Source: Bianquea renquensis
GTDB taxonomy: Bacteria > Bacillota > Clostridia > Lachnospirales > Bianqueaceae
Reading direction: 5' to 3'
Length of the DNA stretch: 64,000 bases
NCBI RefSeq assembly: GCF_014384895.1
Contig: NZ_JACRSQ010000014.1
Location: forward strand, 1-64,000
Shown one piece after another: positions 33,520 through 42,023 of this stretch. How positions within the stretch are numbered: position 1 is the stretch's first letter; each line of letters begins with the position of its first letter. A program made the position numbers and the translations under genes. Under the pieces are notes generated by a model. The model was given only the letters and a program-made list of their open reading frames with translations. It made no database searches and had not been told where the DNA came from.

Positions 33520-35124
33520 CTACCTGGAATGGTAGTTCTCCCGGTATTCCCTGGGGAGCATGCCGGTCTCATTTTTAAAGGCGGCGGAAAAATAGGGGGC
33601 GCTGTCATAACCCACCTGGCGGGCAATCTCATGAATTTTTAAATCGCTGTTGCGCAGAAGCCCCTTCGCCCGGGCAATCTTCTGCTGAATCAGGTATCGG
33701 TTCAGGTATTCGCCGGTCACTTGATAGAAGATTTTGGCCGTATAGCCCCGGCTCAAATTGATTTTGTCCGCGATAATTTCCACCGTCAGGCCCTGATCCA
33801 TCTCCTCCTCCACTAAGGTCTGGATGCGGCTCACAATGGCAATATATCTGTCGCTGGCTGACTGCGTCACGAAACGGCTTAGGGTACAGAGCGATGCCTC
33901 AATCTGCTCGGCGATCTGCTGCAAAGTCCCCAGAGAAAGAAGGGTTCCATAGGGCGAGGCGTCCGCCAAAAACGCTTCCGTCGGCGCGGCGCGCAGAGTG
34001 CCGACGCTGGTGATCACGGCGCTGAGAAGCTCAATGCACATACAGCGGAGCATCTCGGCGGAAAGCCGCACTTGGGAAAGTTGCTGCATCCAGCGGCGGG
34101 TCAGCGTCTGGATCTCCTCCACATTGCCACAGAGTACAGCCTGGATTAACGCCTCATGGCAAGGATTGATAGACGGCAGAAGCCGTCCATCTTTCGGGGA
34201 GACGCCGTGATAGATAATGACCTGACCCTTTCCGGCAAAAAATCGGTCTTCTACGGCCGCAAGCGCTGTGCGGTACGATTCCGGAGCCTGTCTGTACTCC
34301 GACACAAGAACCCCGATCCCCGCCGTCATGCTGATTCCATAGAGCAGCCCAGCCTGCCGGATGAGTTGTCCGGCGAATTGCGCTAGCTCGGGGTACGGCT
34401 CCGCTGTCTCACAGCCTGTGAGGATAGTACAGTCCCGCGAGTCCTCCCAGAAGCAGCAAGCCATCTGACGCTCCGCTGTCAGCTGCTGTATAGAGTTTTG
34501 CAGCTCCAGGCGTATCCTCTGCCGGCTGTACTCATCCGTCTTAATCTCCGGGTCATCGGGCGATAGCACAAGCACACAAAAGCGGTCCACCGGCACCGGT
34601 ATGTGGTAGAACTCCAGCTGGTTTTGAAAAAGTTGCGGGTCTGGCTCCGGGGACGTAATCCACCGGCGCAGGAATAAATCCCGCAGCTGGGGCATTTGCT
34701 GGTGCAGCTGCTGCTGAAACAGATTTTTTTCGTAAAAGCTCCTTTTATCCGCGATACATTGGGCTGCCACCTTCTCCAATACTTGGCGTAGCTCCTCCTC
34801 TCGAACCGGCTTCAGGATATAGGCATCCACCTCCGCCGCTATGGCCGACCGAGCGTACTGAAAATCCTGATGCCCCGACACCAGCAGAATGTGGACATCC
34901 CGGCGCCGCTTTCGGATATGCTGTGCCAGCGCCACGCCGTCCTGGTGAGGCAATACAATATCGGTAATGATAATGTCCGGATGAATCTGTTCATCCATGT
35001 CCAAAGCTGCTTTGCCGTTCTCCGCAGCCCCTGAGAAGACCAACCCCAGTTCATCCCACGGGATCAGCTTCTTTAACAATTGAAGATCCTTTTGTTCATC
35101 TTCCACCAGCAATACGCGCAGCAT
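33520..35124 (-). CDS. YesN-type response regulator with AraC output domain
   Basis: This is a 534-residue protein when started at MLRVLLVEDEQKD, with GGAGG 11 bases upstream. The receiver domain (~1-120) has the phospho-acceptor Asp in DIIITDIVLPHQDG and Lys in YILKPVREEEL. A middle region (~150-420) of unclear fold follows. The C-terminal AraC DNA-binding domain (~435-534) has NLSRGYTAKIFYQVTGEYLN and IARQVGYDSAPYFSAAFKNE. It probably activates the divergent binding-protein and permease genes, with the kinase as its sensor partner. Confidence 0.93.
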   Translation of the reverse strand: MLRVLLVEDEQKDLQLLKKLIPWDELGLVFSGAAENGKAALDMDEQIHPDIIITDIVLPHQDGVALAQHIRKRRRDVHILLVSGHQDFQYARSAIAAEVDAYILKPVREEELRQVLEKVAAQCIADKRSFYEKNLFQQQLHQQMPQLRDLFLRRWITSPEPDPQLFQNQLEFYHIPVPVDRFCVLVLSPDDPEIKTDEYSRQRIRLELQNSIQQLTAERQMACCFWEDSRDCTILTGCETAEPYPELAQFAGQLIRQAGLLYGISMTAGIGVLVSEYRQAPESYRTALAAVEDRFFAGKGQVIIYHGVSPKDGRLLPSINPCHEALIQAVLCGNVEEIQTLTRRWMQQLSQVRLSAEMLRCMCIELLSAVITSVGTLRAAPTEAFLADASPYGTLLSLGTLQQIAEQIEASLCTLSRFVTQSASDRYIAIVSRIQTLVEEEMDQGLTVEIIADKINLSRGYTAKIFYQVTGEYLNRYLIQQKIARAKGLLRNSDLKIHEIARQVGYDSAPYFSAAFKNETGMLPREYRENYHSR

Positions 35125-35211
35125 GGGATATTTTTCCTCCAAATCTTTTGATTGATCTCCCTTAGTATAGCATATTTCCCACAAAAAGTCTAAAGTGTCT
35201 ACAAAAACGAT

Positions 35212-35230
35212 AGAGATTTTACAAATCTCT
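35212..35230. promoter_or_regulatory. Perfect inverted repeat in the divergent regulator/transport promoter region
   Basis: AGAGATTT and AAATCTCT flank TAC, three bases upstream of the -35 of the binding-protein promoter. The position is that of an activator or operator site between the regulator and its likely target operon. Confidence 0.5.
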
Positions 35231-35232
35231 TG

Positions 35233-35262
35233 TTGCTTCTTGCCAACTACTTTCGATACAAT
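35233..35262 (+). promoter_or_regulatory. Promoter of the binding-protein/permease operon
   Basis: TTGCTT (35233-35238) and TACAAT (35257-35262) are separated by 18 bases. The -35 is non-consensus, as expected if an activator is needed. Confidence 0.5.
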
Positions 35263-35330
35263 AGAAATAGAAAGACTGCAGCCTTCCTAATGCAAGATAA
35301 AGATTGTATCAACACGAGGAGGAAATACCT

Positions 35331-37103
35331 ATGGTAAATAAGAAGTTGATCTGTACATTGCTCTTAGCCACAATGCTGGTCACCGGATGCAGCGGGGGCA
35401 GCGCGGACTCTTCCCAGGAGTCAAGTGGGACCTCCAGCGCGCCGCTCTCTTCCTCTGGTGAAGACAGCAGCAGCCAGCAGGCAGGGCCCTCCGGGTGGCC
35501 CACGGTCTACAAGGAAGATCCGGAGCACCTGGAATGGATGGACGATACAAGCCCCATAACCCTGACCATGTTCAAAGGGGAAGTCATCACCGATGGCTGG
35601 AACTGGGGCGACGACAGAGTCACAGAATATATCACAGAGCGCACTGGGGTCAAGCTGGACGTGCAATTTGCCCAGAGCAGCGATAACAACGAATTAACCC
35701 TGATGCTGGCCTCCGGCGAGAAACTGCCCGACATCATCGCCACGGTTTACCCCAGTTCCATTCAGTATAACGAGATGATACAGGGGGATTACATCCACAA
35801 AATTGACGAGCTGATCGACGAATACTGCCCCTCCATGTGGGATCTGCTATATCCGGAGGAAATCGAATTCAGCAAAATGGAGGATGGACATATCTATTAT
35901 GTTTCCCGGCAGACCCAGTCCGTCAGTTATTCCAATTCCCCCTACTTCTATATGAACGGCCATATTGCCACCCGCACCGATATCCTCAACGATCTGGGAT
36001 ACAAGATCGATGAGATTACATCCACGGACAAATGGATCGAGGTCATGGACGCTTTTATGGCGCGCAAAGATGAGTGGCCTGAGGTTAATTATCCCATCTA
36101 CATCTACCAGCCATCCTTGACCAGCGGCGCTTTCGACGGAATGTTCGGCGGCGAGACAACCTCCTCTCCCTACCGCTACGACATGGAGACGGATACCCTC
36201 TCCTACTGGTTTGAGAGTGAGCGCGGCCTTGAGCAGCTGAAATTCTGGAACCGCATGTATAAAGAGGGCTATCTGCCCAAAAATGTTTTTACAGATGACT
36301 TCGCCTCCATCGTTCCTCAAGGCAGCTTTCTGTTCTTGTTGAAGAATAATGCCTGGGAAGTGCCGGCCAATAAAGCAGCGATTGCAGAAAATGTGGAGGG
36401 TGCCACTGTCTCCTTTATCGCACCCATAACCAATGCTCCGGATCAGGAATGGTCCATGGCGATCTCCATGGTGAGTCCAATGATCATGCCGAACACGGTT
36501 ATCACAAAGGACTGTGAGCATCCCGACAGAGCCATCCGCCTGATGGAGTTCCTCAAGACCGAGGAAGGAAATCTCGCCGTGACCGCCGGCATCTACGGCG
36601 AGCATTGGGAGCTGGGCACCGATGATCAGGGCGTTAACTATCCGAATCCCATAGGTGAAGCGGCGCAGGCTCATTTCGATATTGCAAAACTAAACACGCT
36701 AGGCATCTATAACAGCACCAAGACTTGGATTGCAGTGGATACTCTCTATGATGACATCGCAGGATACCCACAGCGGTTCGACGAGGAGAATGAGGAGATT
36801 ACGGCAGGCCGCGATCTATGGAAGCCCTATGTCAAGACCAACCTCGCCTCAGCCCTGCCCGACCTGGTGACCATCGAATCCGGCACGACGGAAGCTGATA
36901 TCGAGGGCAACTGCTCCGATATCTATGAAAATATGATCATTGACATTATCCTGGCGGAATCTGAGGCGGAATTGCAAAGCCTGTACGACAAAATGATCGC
37001 AGACATAAACAGCGTTGGAAAAGAAAATCTATTTACCATTCTGCTGCCCAAAATACACGACGTGAAAGCTTCCCTGGAAGCCTCCGGCATTGTGTTTGAG
37101 TAA
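35331..37103 (+). CDS. Extracellular solute-binding lipoprotein (LplA-like)
   Basis: This is a 590-residue protein when started at MVNKKLICTLLLATMLVTGC, with AGGAGG eight bases upstream. The lipobox LVTGC is followed by a Ser/Asp/Gly-rich linker (~20-50) and then a large type II binding fold to the C-terminus. It is longer than typical sugar-binding proteins and matches the LplA/YtcQ group that works with LplB- and YtcP-type permeases for oligosaccharides. No ATPase gene is present nearby. These importers commonly share a multi-sugar MsmX-type ATPase encoded elsewhere. Confidence 0.9.
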   Translation: MVNKKLICTLLLATMLVTGCSGGSADSSQESSGTSSAPLSSSGEDSSSQQAGPSGWPTVYKEDPEHLEWMDDTSPITLTMFKGEVITDGWNWGDDRVTEYITERTGVKLDVQFAQSSDNNELTLMLASGEKLPDIIATVYPSSIQYNEMIQGDYIHKIDELIDEYCPSMWDLLYPEEIEFSKMEDGHIYYVSRQTQSVSYSNSPYFYMNGHIATRTDILNDLGYKIDEITSTDKWIEVMDAFMARKDEWPEVNYPIYIYQPSLTSGAFDGMFGGETTSSPYRYDMETDTLSYWFESERGLEQLKFWNRMYKEGYLPKNVFTDDFASIVPQGSFLFLLKNNAWEVPANKAAIAENVEGATVSFIAPITNAPDQEWSMAISMVSPMIMPNTVITKDCEHPDRAIRLMEFLKTEEGNLAVTAGIYGEHWELGTDDQGVNYPNPIGEAAQAHFDIAKLNTLGIYNSTKTWIAVDTLYDDIAGYPQRFDEENEEITAGRDLWKPYVKTNLASALPDLVTIESGTTEADIEGNCSDIYENMIIDIILAESEAELQSLYDKMIADINSVGKENLFTILLPKIHDVKASLEASGIVFE

Positions 37104-37113
37104 GCGGCTGCCG

Positions 37114-37144
37114 CTGGCCTCGCCGCTGCTCTCAGCGAGGCCAG
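37114..37144 (+). terminator. Intercistronic hairpin after the binding-protein gene
   Basis: Perfect 10-bp arms CTGGCCTCGC and GCGAGGCCAG lie between the binding-protein stop and the permease ribosome site, followed only by CCTTTATAA. Such hairpins often stabilise the binding-protein mRNA or reduce read-through, so it is more likely attenuating than a full terminator. Confidence 0.5.
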
Positions 37145-37172
37145 CCTTTATAACATGCAAGGAGGATTCTCT

Positions 37173-38126
37173 GTGGCACAACAAATCAAAACTTTACAGC
37201 CAGCCGCTGCGCGGCGGCGCAAAGGCTATGGCATCCGGCGATTTAAGAAGGAGCTCCCCTATCATTTCATGATCTGGCTTGCCATGGTCTTTGCCCTGAT
37301 TTTCAATTACATCCCCATGGGAGGGCTGATGATCGCCTTTAAGGATTACCGCATGCGGGATGGTATTTTGGGAAGCGCCTGGGTTGGACTGAAACATTTC
37401 CAGAACATATTGAGTGACTTTTATATGGGCAATGCGGTGATGAATACCATCGGACTGTCTCTGCTAAGCATTCTGATCTCTGTTCCTGTCACTCTTATCT
37501 TTGCCATCCTGATTAAGGAGTTGTCCAACACCGCCCTAAAAAGAACCGTTCAGACCATCAGCTATCTGCCTCACTTTATCTCCTGGGCCATCATGGCGGT
37601 GCTCCTGGATAATTTTTTGAATGTCAACGACGGGATCATAAATATTGTGATCAAGGCCCTGGGGGGAGAGCCAGTCCACTTCTTAGGCTCGAAAAACCTT
37701 TACTGGCCTCTGATCCTTATAGTGGACCGGTGGAAAGAGACTGGCTGGAGCGCCATCATTTATTTGGCGGTCATGTCCGGCATCGACGAATCCCTGTATG
37801 AGGCCGCCAAAATAGACGGCGCAGGCCGACTGGCCCGGATTCGATATATCACGCTGCCGTCCCTCTCCAACATCGTAGCCATCATGCTCATTCTGGACAT
37901 GGGCAGCATGGCGGGAACAGGGTTTGACCAGGCTTATTTTCTCAGCAACCCGTTGAACTTTGAGCGCTCCAATGTTCTATCCTACTACGTATACGAGATC
38001 GGCCTCCGAAAGGGGAACTTTTCCTATTCCACAGCTATCGGGCTCATCACCTCCACGGTTTCCGCAGCTCTGATGCTGACAGCCAATGGCTTAGCAAAAA
38101 AAATAAATGGATCGGGGTTGTTCTGA
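37173..38126 (+). CDS. ABC sugar permease, LplB type
   Basis: This is a 317-residue integral membrane protein with about six membrane helices. It starts at GTG 37173, because the upstream in-frame ATG is part of the AAGGAGG ribosome site. The N-terminal FNYIPMGGLMIAFKDY and the EAA loop YEAAKIDGAGRLARIRYITLPSL identify the LplB-like branch of binding-protein-dependent permeases. It pairs with the adjoining permease and the upstream lipoprotein. Confidence 0.93.
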   Translation: MAQQIKTLQPAAARRRKGYGIRRFKKELPYHFMIWLAMVFALIFNYIPMGGLMIAFKDYRMRDGILGSAWVGLKHFQNILSDFYMGNAVMNTIGLSLLSILISVPVTLIFAILIKELSNTALKRTVQTISYLPHFISWAIMAVLLDNFLNVNDGIINIVIKALGGEPVHFLGSKNLYWPLILIVDRWKETGWSAIIYLAVMSGIDESLYEAAKIDGAGRLARIRYITLPSLSNIVAIMLILDMGSMAGTGFDQAYFLSNPLNFERSNVLSYYVYEIGLRKGNFSYSTAIGLITSTVSAALMLTANGLAKKINGSGLF

Positions 38127-38127
38127 T

Positions 38128-39036
38128 ATGGCGAGAAAAAGAAAAGCGAGTCTCCTATCTGCGACTACATCGGAAAAGATCTTTGAAGTTGTCAACTCCA
38201 TTTTTCTCATTCTGGTCAGCCTGTTGATCCTCTACCCCTTTTGGAACTGCATTATTCTCTCCTTCAATGACGGGGTTGACGCCTACAAAGGCCCTATTTT
38301 CTTTTGGCCGCGGAAATTTACCTTGGACAATTACATCTACTTATTTCAAAACAATTTAATGCTAACCGCCTTCCGAAATTCCCTGCTGCGGACCGTGCTC
38401 GGCACAGTGCTGCATGTAGGCTTCACCGGGCTTGCCGCGTACGGGCTGAGCAAACGATGGATCATGGGCCGGAAATGGTATATGCTCTATTTCGTGATCA
38501 CCATGTACTTTAGCGGCGGCATGATACCAAACTACCTTCTGATGAAAAATTTGGGGCTGCTCAATAATTTCTTGGTCTACATCATACCCAGCATGTGGGG
38601 ATTCTACAATGCCATTCTCTTTATGTCCTTCTACGATTCCATCCCGGAATCCTTGGAGGAGGCGGCGACCATCGACGGCGCTGGAAAATTTCAGATTTAC
38701 TTGCGGATCATTCTGCCAGCCTCCATGCCCATCGTGGCAACCATCATCATCTTTCAAGGTGTGAATCAATGGAACTCTTGGCTTGACACCCTGATCTACA
38801 CGAAATCCAGCAGCCTTGTGACTCTGCAGAGCATCATGGCGCGTATGACCGAGGAAATGGAATACCTACAAAATATGTCTGAAAAAATGGGTGCCTCCGC
38901 CACACAAGTCACCATAAAGCCGGCGACCATTCGGGTCGCGACTCTTGTGCTCACCACCTTTCCCATTACAGTCATCTATCCCTTTTTTCAGAAATATTTT
39001 GTGGGTGGCATCATGCTGGGGGCTGTAAAAGAATAA
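38128..39036 (+). CDS. ABC sugar permease, YtcP/LplC type
   Basis: This 302-residue protein starts at ATG 38128, one base after the preceding stop. An ATG at 38107 would overlap. It has six membrane helices and the EAA loop LEEAATIDGAGKFQIYLRIILPASMP. The C-terminus is FQKYFVGGIMLGAVKE, typical of this family. It forms the transmembrane channel with the LplB-type partner. Confidence 0.93.
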   Translation: MARKRKASLLSATTSEKIFEVVNSIFLILVSLLILYPFWNCIILSFNDGVDAYKGPIFFWPRKFTLDNYIYLFQNNLMLTAFRNSLLRTVLGTVLHVGFTGLAAYGLSKRWIMGRKWYMLYFVITMYFSGGMIPNYLLMKNLGLLNNFLVYIIPSMWGFYNAILFMSFYDSIPESLEEAATIDGAGKFQIYLRIILPASMPIVATIIIFQGVNQWNSWLDTLIYTKSSSLVTLQSIMARMTEEMEYLQNMSEKMGASATQVTIKPATIRVATLVLTTFPITVIYPFFQKYFVGGIMLGAVKE

Positions 39037-39071
39037 GTGATGCCGCCTACTGAATCAAAGGAGTCTCCTCT

Positions 39072-39920
39072 ATGAATTACTGCTTTCTATTCCTCACTGT
39101 GGCCACGCTGGCAGCGCAAGAGGTTTTCACTAAGCAATACAGTACAAAAAAGACGGCGGGAGCGGTGACCTATGCGGCCTTAGTCTCCATCTCTGCCCTT
39201 TGTATGTTTGTCCTATCCTCTGGTTTCAAATTCCGATTCCGCCAGGAACTATTGGGGTATGTCCTGTTGTTTACCGCCGCCTACTGCGCGGCCACTGTTT
39301 TTCTCACCCTTGCCATGGGGTGCGGTCCTCTCTCGCTCACATCCCTTATCCACTCCTACTCCCTGATGATCCCCACCCTGTATGGCATTCTTTTTCTGCA
39401 TGAAAAGCTCAGGGTCAGCATGTGCATCGGGATGGCGCTTCTCGTCCTCTCTCTTGCCCTGATCAACTACGCCAAAAGTGACAGGAAAAAGAATGTCCGA
39501 TGGCTGCTCTATGTCTTCGTGGCCTTTATGGGGAATGGACTCTGCTCCACAGTCCAGAAGGCTCAACAGGTGGCTTTCGGCGGCCAATACAAAAATGAAT
39601 TCATGATCGTATCCCTCGCCGGCGTTTCGGTGATCCTGCTGATTTGCAGTTTGTTTCTGGAGAGAAAGCAACTGCTTTCCTCCATCCGAAGGGGTTGGTA
39701 TCTGGCTGTGCCATGTGGCATTTTAAACGGGCTGACCAACCTTTTCGTGCTATTGCTCTCTACTAAAATCGCGGCCTCGCTTATGTTTCCCATCCTTTCA
39801 GGGGGCAACGTCGTTCTCACCTCCCTCATCTCTGTATGGGGTTTCCACGAAAAACTGAATCGACGCCAACTGGCGGGGATCGCGCTCGGGGTAGCGTCCA
39901 TCATTCTTCTCAGCCTATAG
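39072..39920 (+). CDS. EamA/DMT-superfamily transporter
   Basis: This 282-residue protein has about ten hydrophobic segments arranged as two EamA halves. Each half carries the typical late-half pattern (YGILFLHEKLRVSMCIGMALLV; SLISVWGFHEKLNRRQLAGI, in separate blocks). AAAGGAG precedes the ATG. DMT transporters move metabolites or nucleotide sugars. The substrate is unknown here, but the 35-base spacing from the permease suggests co-transcription with the sugar uptake genes. Confidence 0.82.
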   Translation: MNYCFLFLTVATLAAQEVFTKQYSTKKTAGAVTYAALVSISALCMFVLSSGFKFRFRQELLGYVLLFTAAYCAATVFLTLAMGCGPLSLTSLIHSYSLMIPTLYGILFLHEKLRVSMCIGMALLVLSLALINYAKSDRKKNVRWLLYVFVAFMGNGLCSTVQKAQQVAFGGQYKNEFMIVSLAGVSVILLICSLFLERKQLLSSIRRGWYLAVPCGILNGLTNLFVLLLSTKIAASLMFPILSGGNVVLTSLISVWGFHEKLNRRQLAGIALGVASIILLSL

Positions 39921-40011
39921 CACCTTTTCATTTTGCCTCACAGCGGACTTTCCTAGAGTTCCCACTTTCTTTTGAACGATCGCAATCGATACTATAATCC
40001 AAGGAGGAACC

Positions 40012-41952
40012 ATGAACGACAAATATACGTTGACGATCCCCCTCATAAATGCGCTCTCCACTCCGTCCACCCGCGAAACCTATTACGGCGAGCTAAGCCG
40101 TGCCGGTGCGCAGCGCGTGCTCCTCTGCCCTCCCCGGCTGTTAGGCAGCGCGGACGAACGACCTGCCGTGCTGGAATCGCTGGATGAAAACCTTCGTTTT
40201 TACGCTGCCAAAGGCCTCGAGGTTGGCGTCTGGCTGGACGGACTGGGACATGGCGCGCCCCTGACCGGCCCGGAAACATATTTGGCCGGCTGCTACACCC
40301 CCATCTGTAGCCTGGACGGCGTCGAATCCCAGGATTCCTATTGTCCGCTGGATCCTAGCTTTGCCCAGGCCTACTGCGCCATGATCCGGGACGTAGCCGC
40401 CCTACATCCGGCGCTGATCCTGATCGACGATGACTTCCGCCTCTCCCTGCGCAATGGCCATGATGTAGGCTGCGCCTGTACACGCCACCTGGACGCCTAC
40501 ACACAGCGCCTTGGAAAAAGGATCACCCGCGACGCCCTGGCACAGCAAATCTTCTCCGGCGGGCCCAACCGGTATCGCGATATATGGCTTGACCTCATGG
40601 GCGACACACTGCGTGATTTTGCCCGCCTGCTACGCCAAACCGTAGATGCGGTGGATCCCTCCATCCGCCTAGGCCATTGCGCCTGCATCCCCACCTGGGA
40701 CACGGATGGCGTGGACAGCCTGGAGCTAGCCCAGATCTTTGCGGGTTCTACCCGGCCGCTGCTGCGGCTGATCGGCGCGCCCTACTGGGCCGCAACCCGC
40801 AGCTTCGGTATGCGCTCGCCTGCGGAGCCCGCGGAGCTGGAACGGCTACAGCTGCATTGGTGGCGGCAAAAAGGGGAGGACTGCGAGGTGTTCTCCGAAT
40901 GTGACTCTTTTCCCCGCCCGAGAAATGTGGTCCCCGCCGCCTATCTGGAGGGCTTTGAGAGCATTCTGCGCGCTGATGGATTGGCCCAGGGATGTCTCAA
41001 ATATATGCTGGATTATCACGGCTCGCCGCTCTACGAAACGGGCTATGTGGATCGCCATGTCAAATACCGCAGGCGCAATGACGAGCTGGCACAGCTGTTT
41101 GACGGAAAAGTAGCTGTGGGGCTCCAACTGTATGAGCCAATCCACAAACTTCGGGGCGCGTGGTTTGAGGGGAATGGCCTTGACCGCGTGGTGGATAGCT
41201 TTTTCCCGGCCGCCCAGCGCCTGGCGCTGGGGTGCTCCATGCCGGTCAGCTATGAGGAGGACCCACATACGGCTACCCTGGTTTTCGGAGAGAGCGCCCG
41301 CTACGCCGCGGACAGCGATTTTGCCGGGCGGCCCTTGGTGTTGGACGCGGCCGCCGCACAGATCCTTTTGCAAAGGGGCTGGGACATTGGCCTGGAGATG
41401 TGCAGCCCCTGCGATGCCCCCCTATGGGAGCATTTTCCCTCGCAAGGGGAGCGACTTCCGGTGGACGGGGCGGTAGGCTTCTTCCACCTCCGGCTCAAAC
41501 CCGGAGCCGAGGTGCTGAGCTGGTTCGAGACAGAGCAGACACGGTGGCCCGCCGTTTACCGCTATTCCAGCGACACAGGGCGCCGGGTGCTGGTGTTTGC
41601 CTTTGACGCGGCGCAGATGAAAAGGGGCATCAACGGTCTGTTTTGCTCCTACTGCCGCCAACGGCAGCTGAATGAAACTTTGACCTGGCTCCAGGGACGC
41701 CCACTTGCTGCCTTCTGCGAAAAGAATCCGGGCTTGTACGTACTGGCAAAACAGGATGCCGCAAGGCTAGCCGTGGCGCTGTGGAACTTTTCCGAGGACG
41801 AGGTGCTTGCGCCGCAGGTTGTGCTCGGCCGTGCTTATACCCAGCTACGGTTTCCGCCCTTCTGCAAAGCTTCCGCAACCCTTTGCGGGTCCAAAGTGAC
41901 CTTTGATCGTGACCTTGCGCCCTTTTCCTGCACAGCCTTCGAGGTATGGTAG
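40012..41952 (+). CDS. Uncharacterised TIM-barrel glycosidase-like protein
   Basis: This 646-residue protein lacks a signal peptide, so it is predicted cytoplasmic. I do not recognise a named family. An alternating strand/helix N-terminal part (~1-360) looks barrel-like. It carries an acidic motif LILIDDDFRLSLRNGHD (Asp 139-141) followed by GCACTRHLDAY, as in unclassified glycosidase-like proteins. A second acidic site, CEVFSECDSFPRPR, lies near residue 296. Residues ~370-530 resemble a glutamine-amidotransferase-like or trimerisation-type domain, and ~560-646 is a beta-domain. AAGGAGGAACC precedes the ATG. Context between sugar importers and a large surface glycan-binding protein supports a role in breaking down the imported saccharide. 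Function is inferred, not shown. Confidence 0.7.
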   Translation: MNDKYTLTIPLINALSTPSTRETYYGELSRAGAQRVLLCPPRLLGSADERPAVLESLDENLRFYAAKGLEVGVWLDGLGHGAPLTGPETYLAGCYTPICSLDGVESQDSYCPLDPSFAQAYCAMIRDVAALHPALILIDDDFRLSLRNGHDVGCACTRHLDAYTQRLGKRITRDALAQQIFSGGPNRYRDIWLDLMGDTLRDFARLLRQTVDAVDPSIRLGHCACIPTWDTDGVDSLELAQIFAGSTRPLLRLIGAPYWAATRSFGMRSPAEPAELERLQLHWWRQKGEDCEVFSECDSFPRPRNVVPAAYLEGFESILRADGLAQGCLKYMLDYHGSPLYETGYVDRHVKYRRRNDELAQLFDGKVAVGLQLYEPIHKLRGAWFEGNGLDRVVDSFFPAAQRLALGCSMPVSYEEDPHTATLVFGESARYAADSDFAGRPLVLDAAAAQILLQRGWDIGLEMCSPCDAPLWEHFPSQGERLPVDGAVGFFHLRLKPGAEVLSWFETEQTRWPAVYRYSSDTGRRVLVFAFDAAQMKRGINGLFCSYCRQRQLNETLTWLQGRPLAAFCEKNPGLYVLAKQDAARLAVALWNFSEDEVLAPQVVLGRAYTQLRFPPFCKASATLCGSKVTFDRDLAPFSCTAFEVW

Positions 41953-42023
41953 TCTTTTCCCGCAGAGCCGTTGATCCGGCGGCGGGATACAGCAATACAA
42001 ACAAAAAAGGAAGGAGAAAAGAA

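Noticed and set aside
39972..39998. TTGAAC...TATAAT as a promoter for the 646-residue protein gene
   Set aside because: Spacing is 15 bases and the transcript would start within the ribosome-binding site, so it would not support translation.
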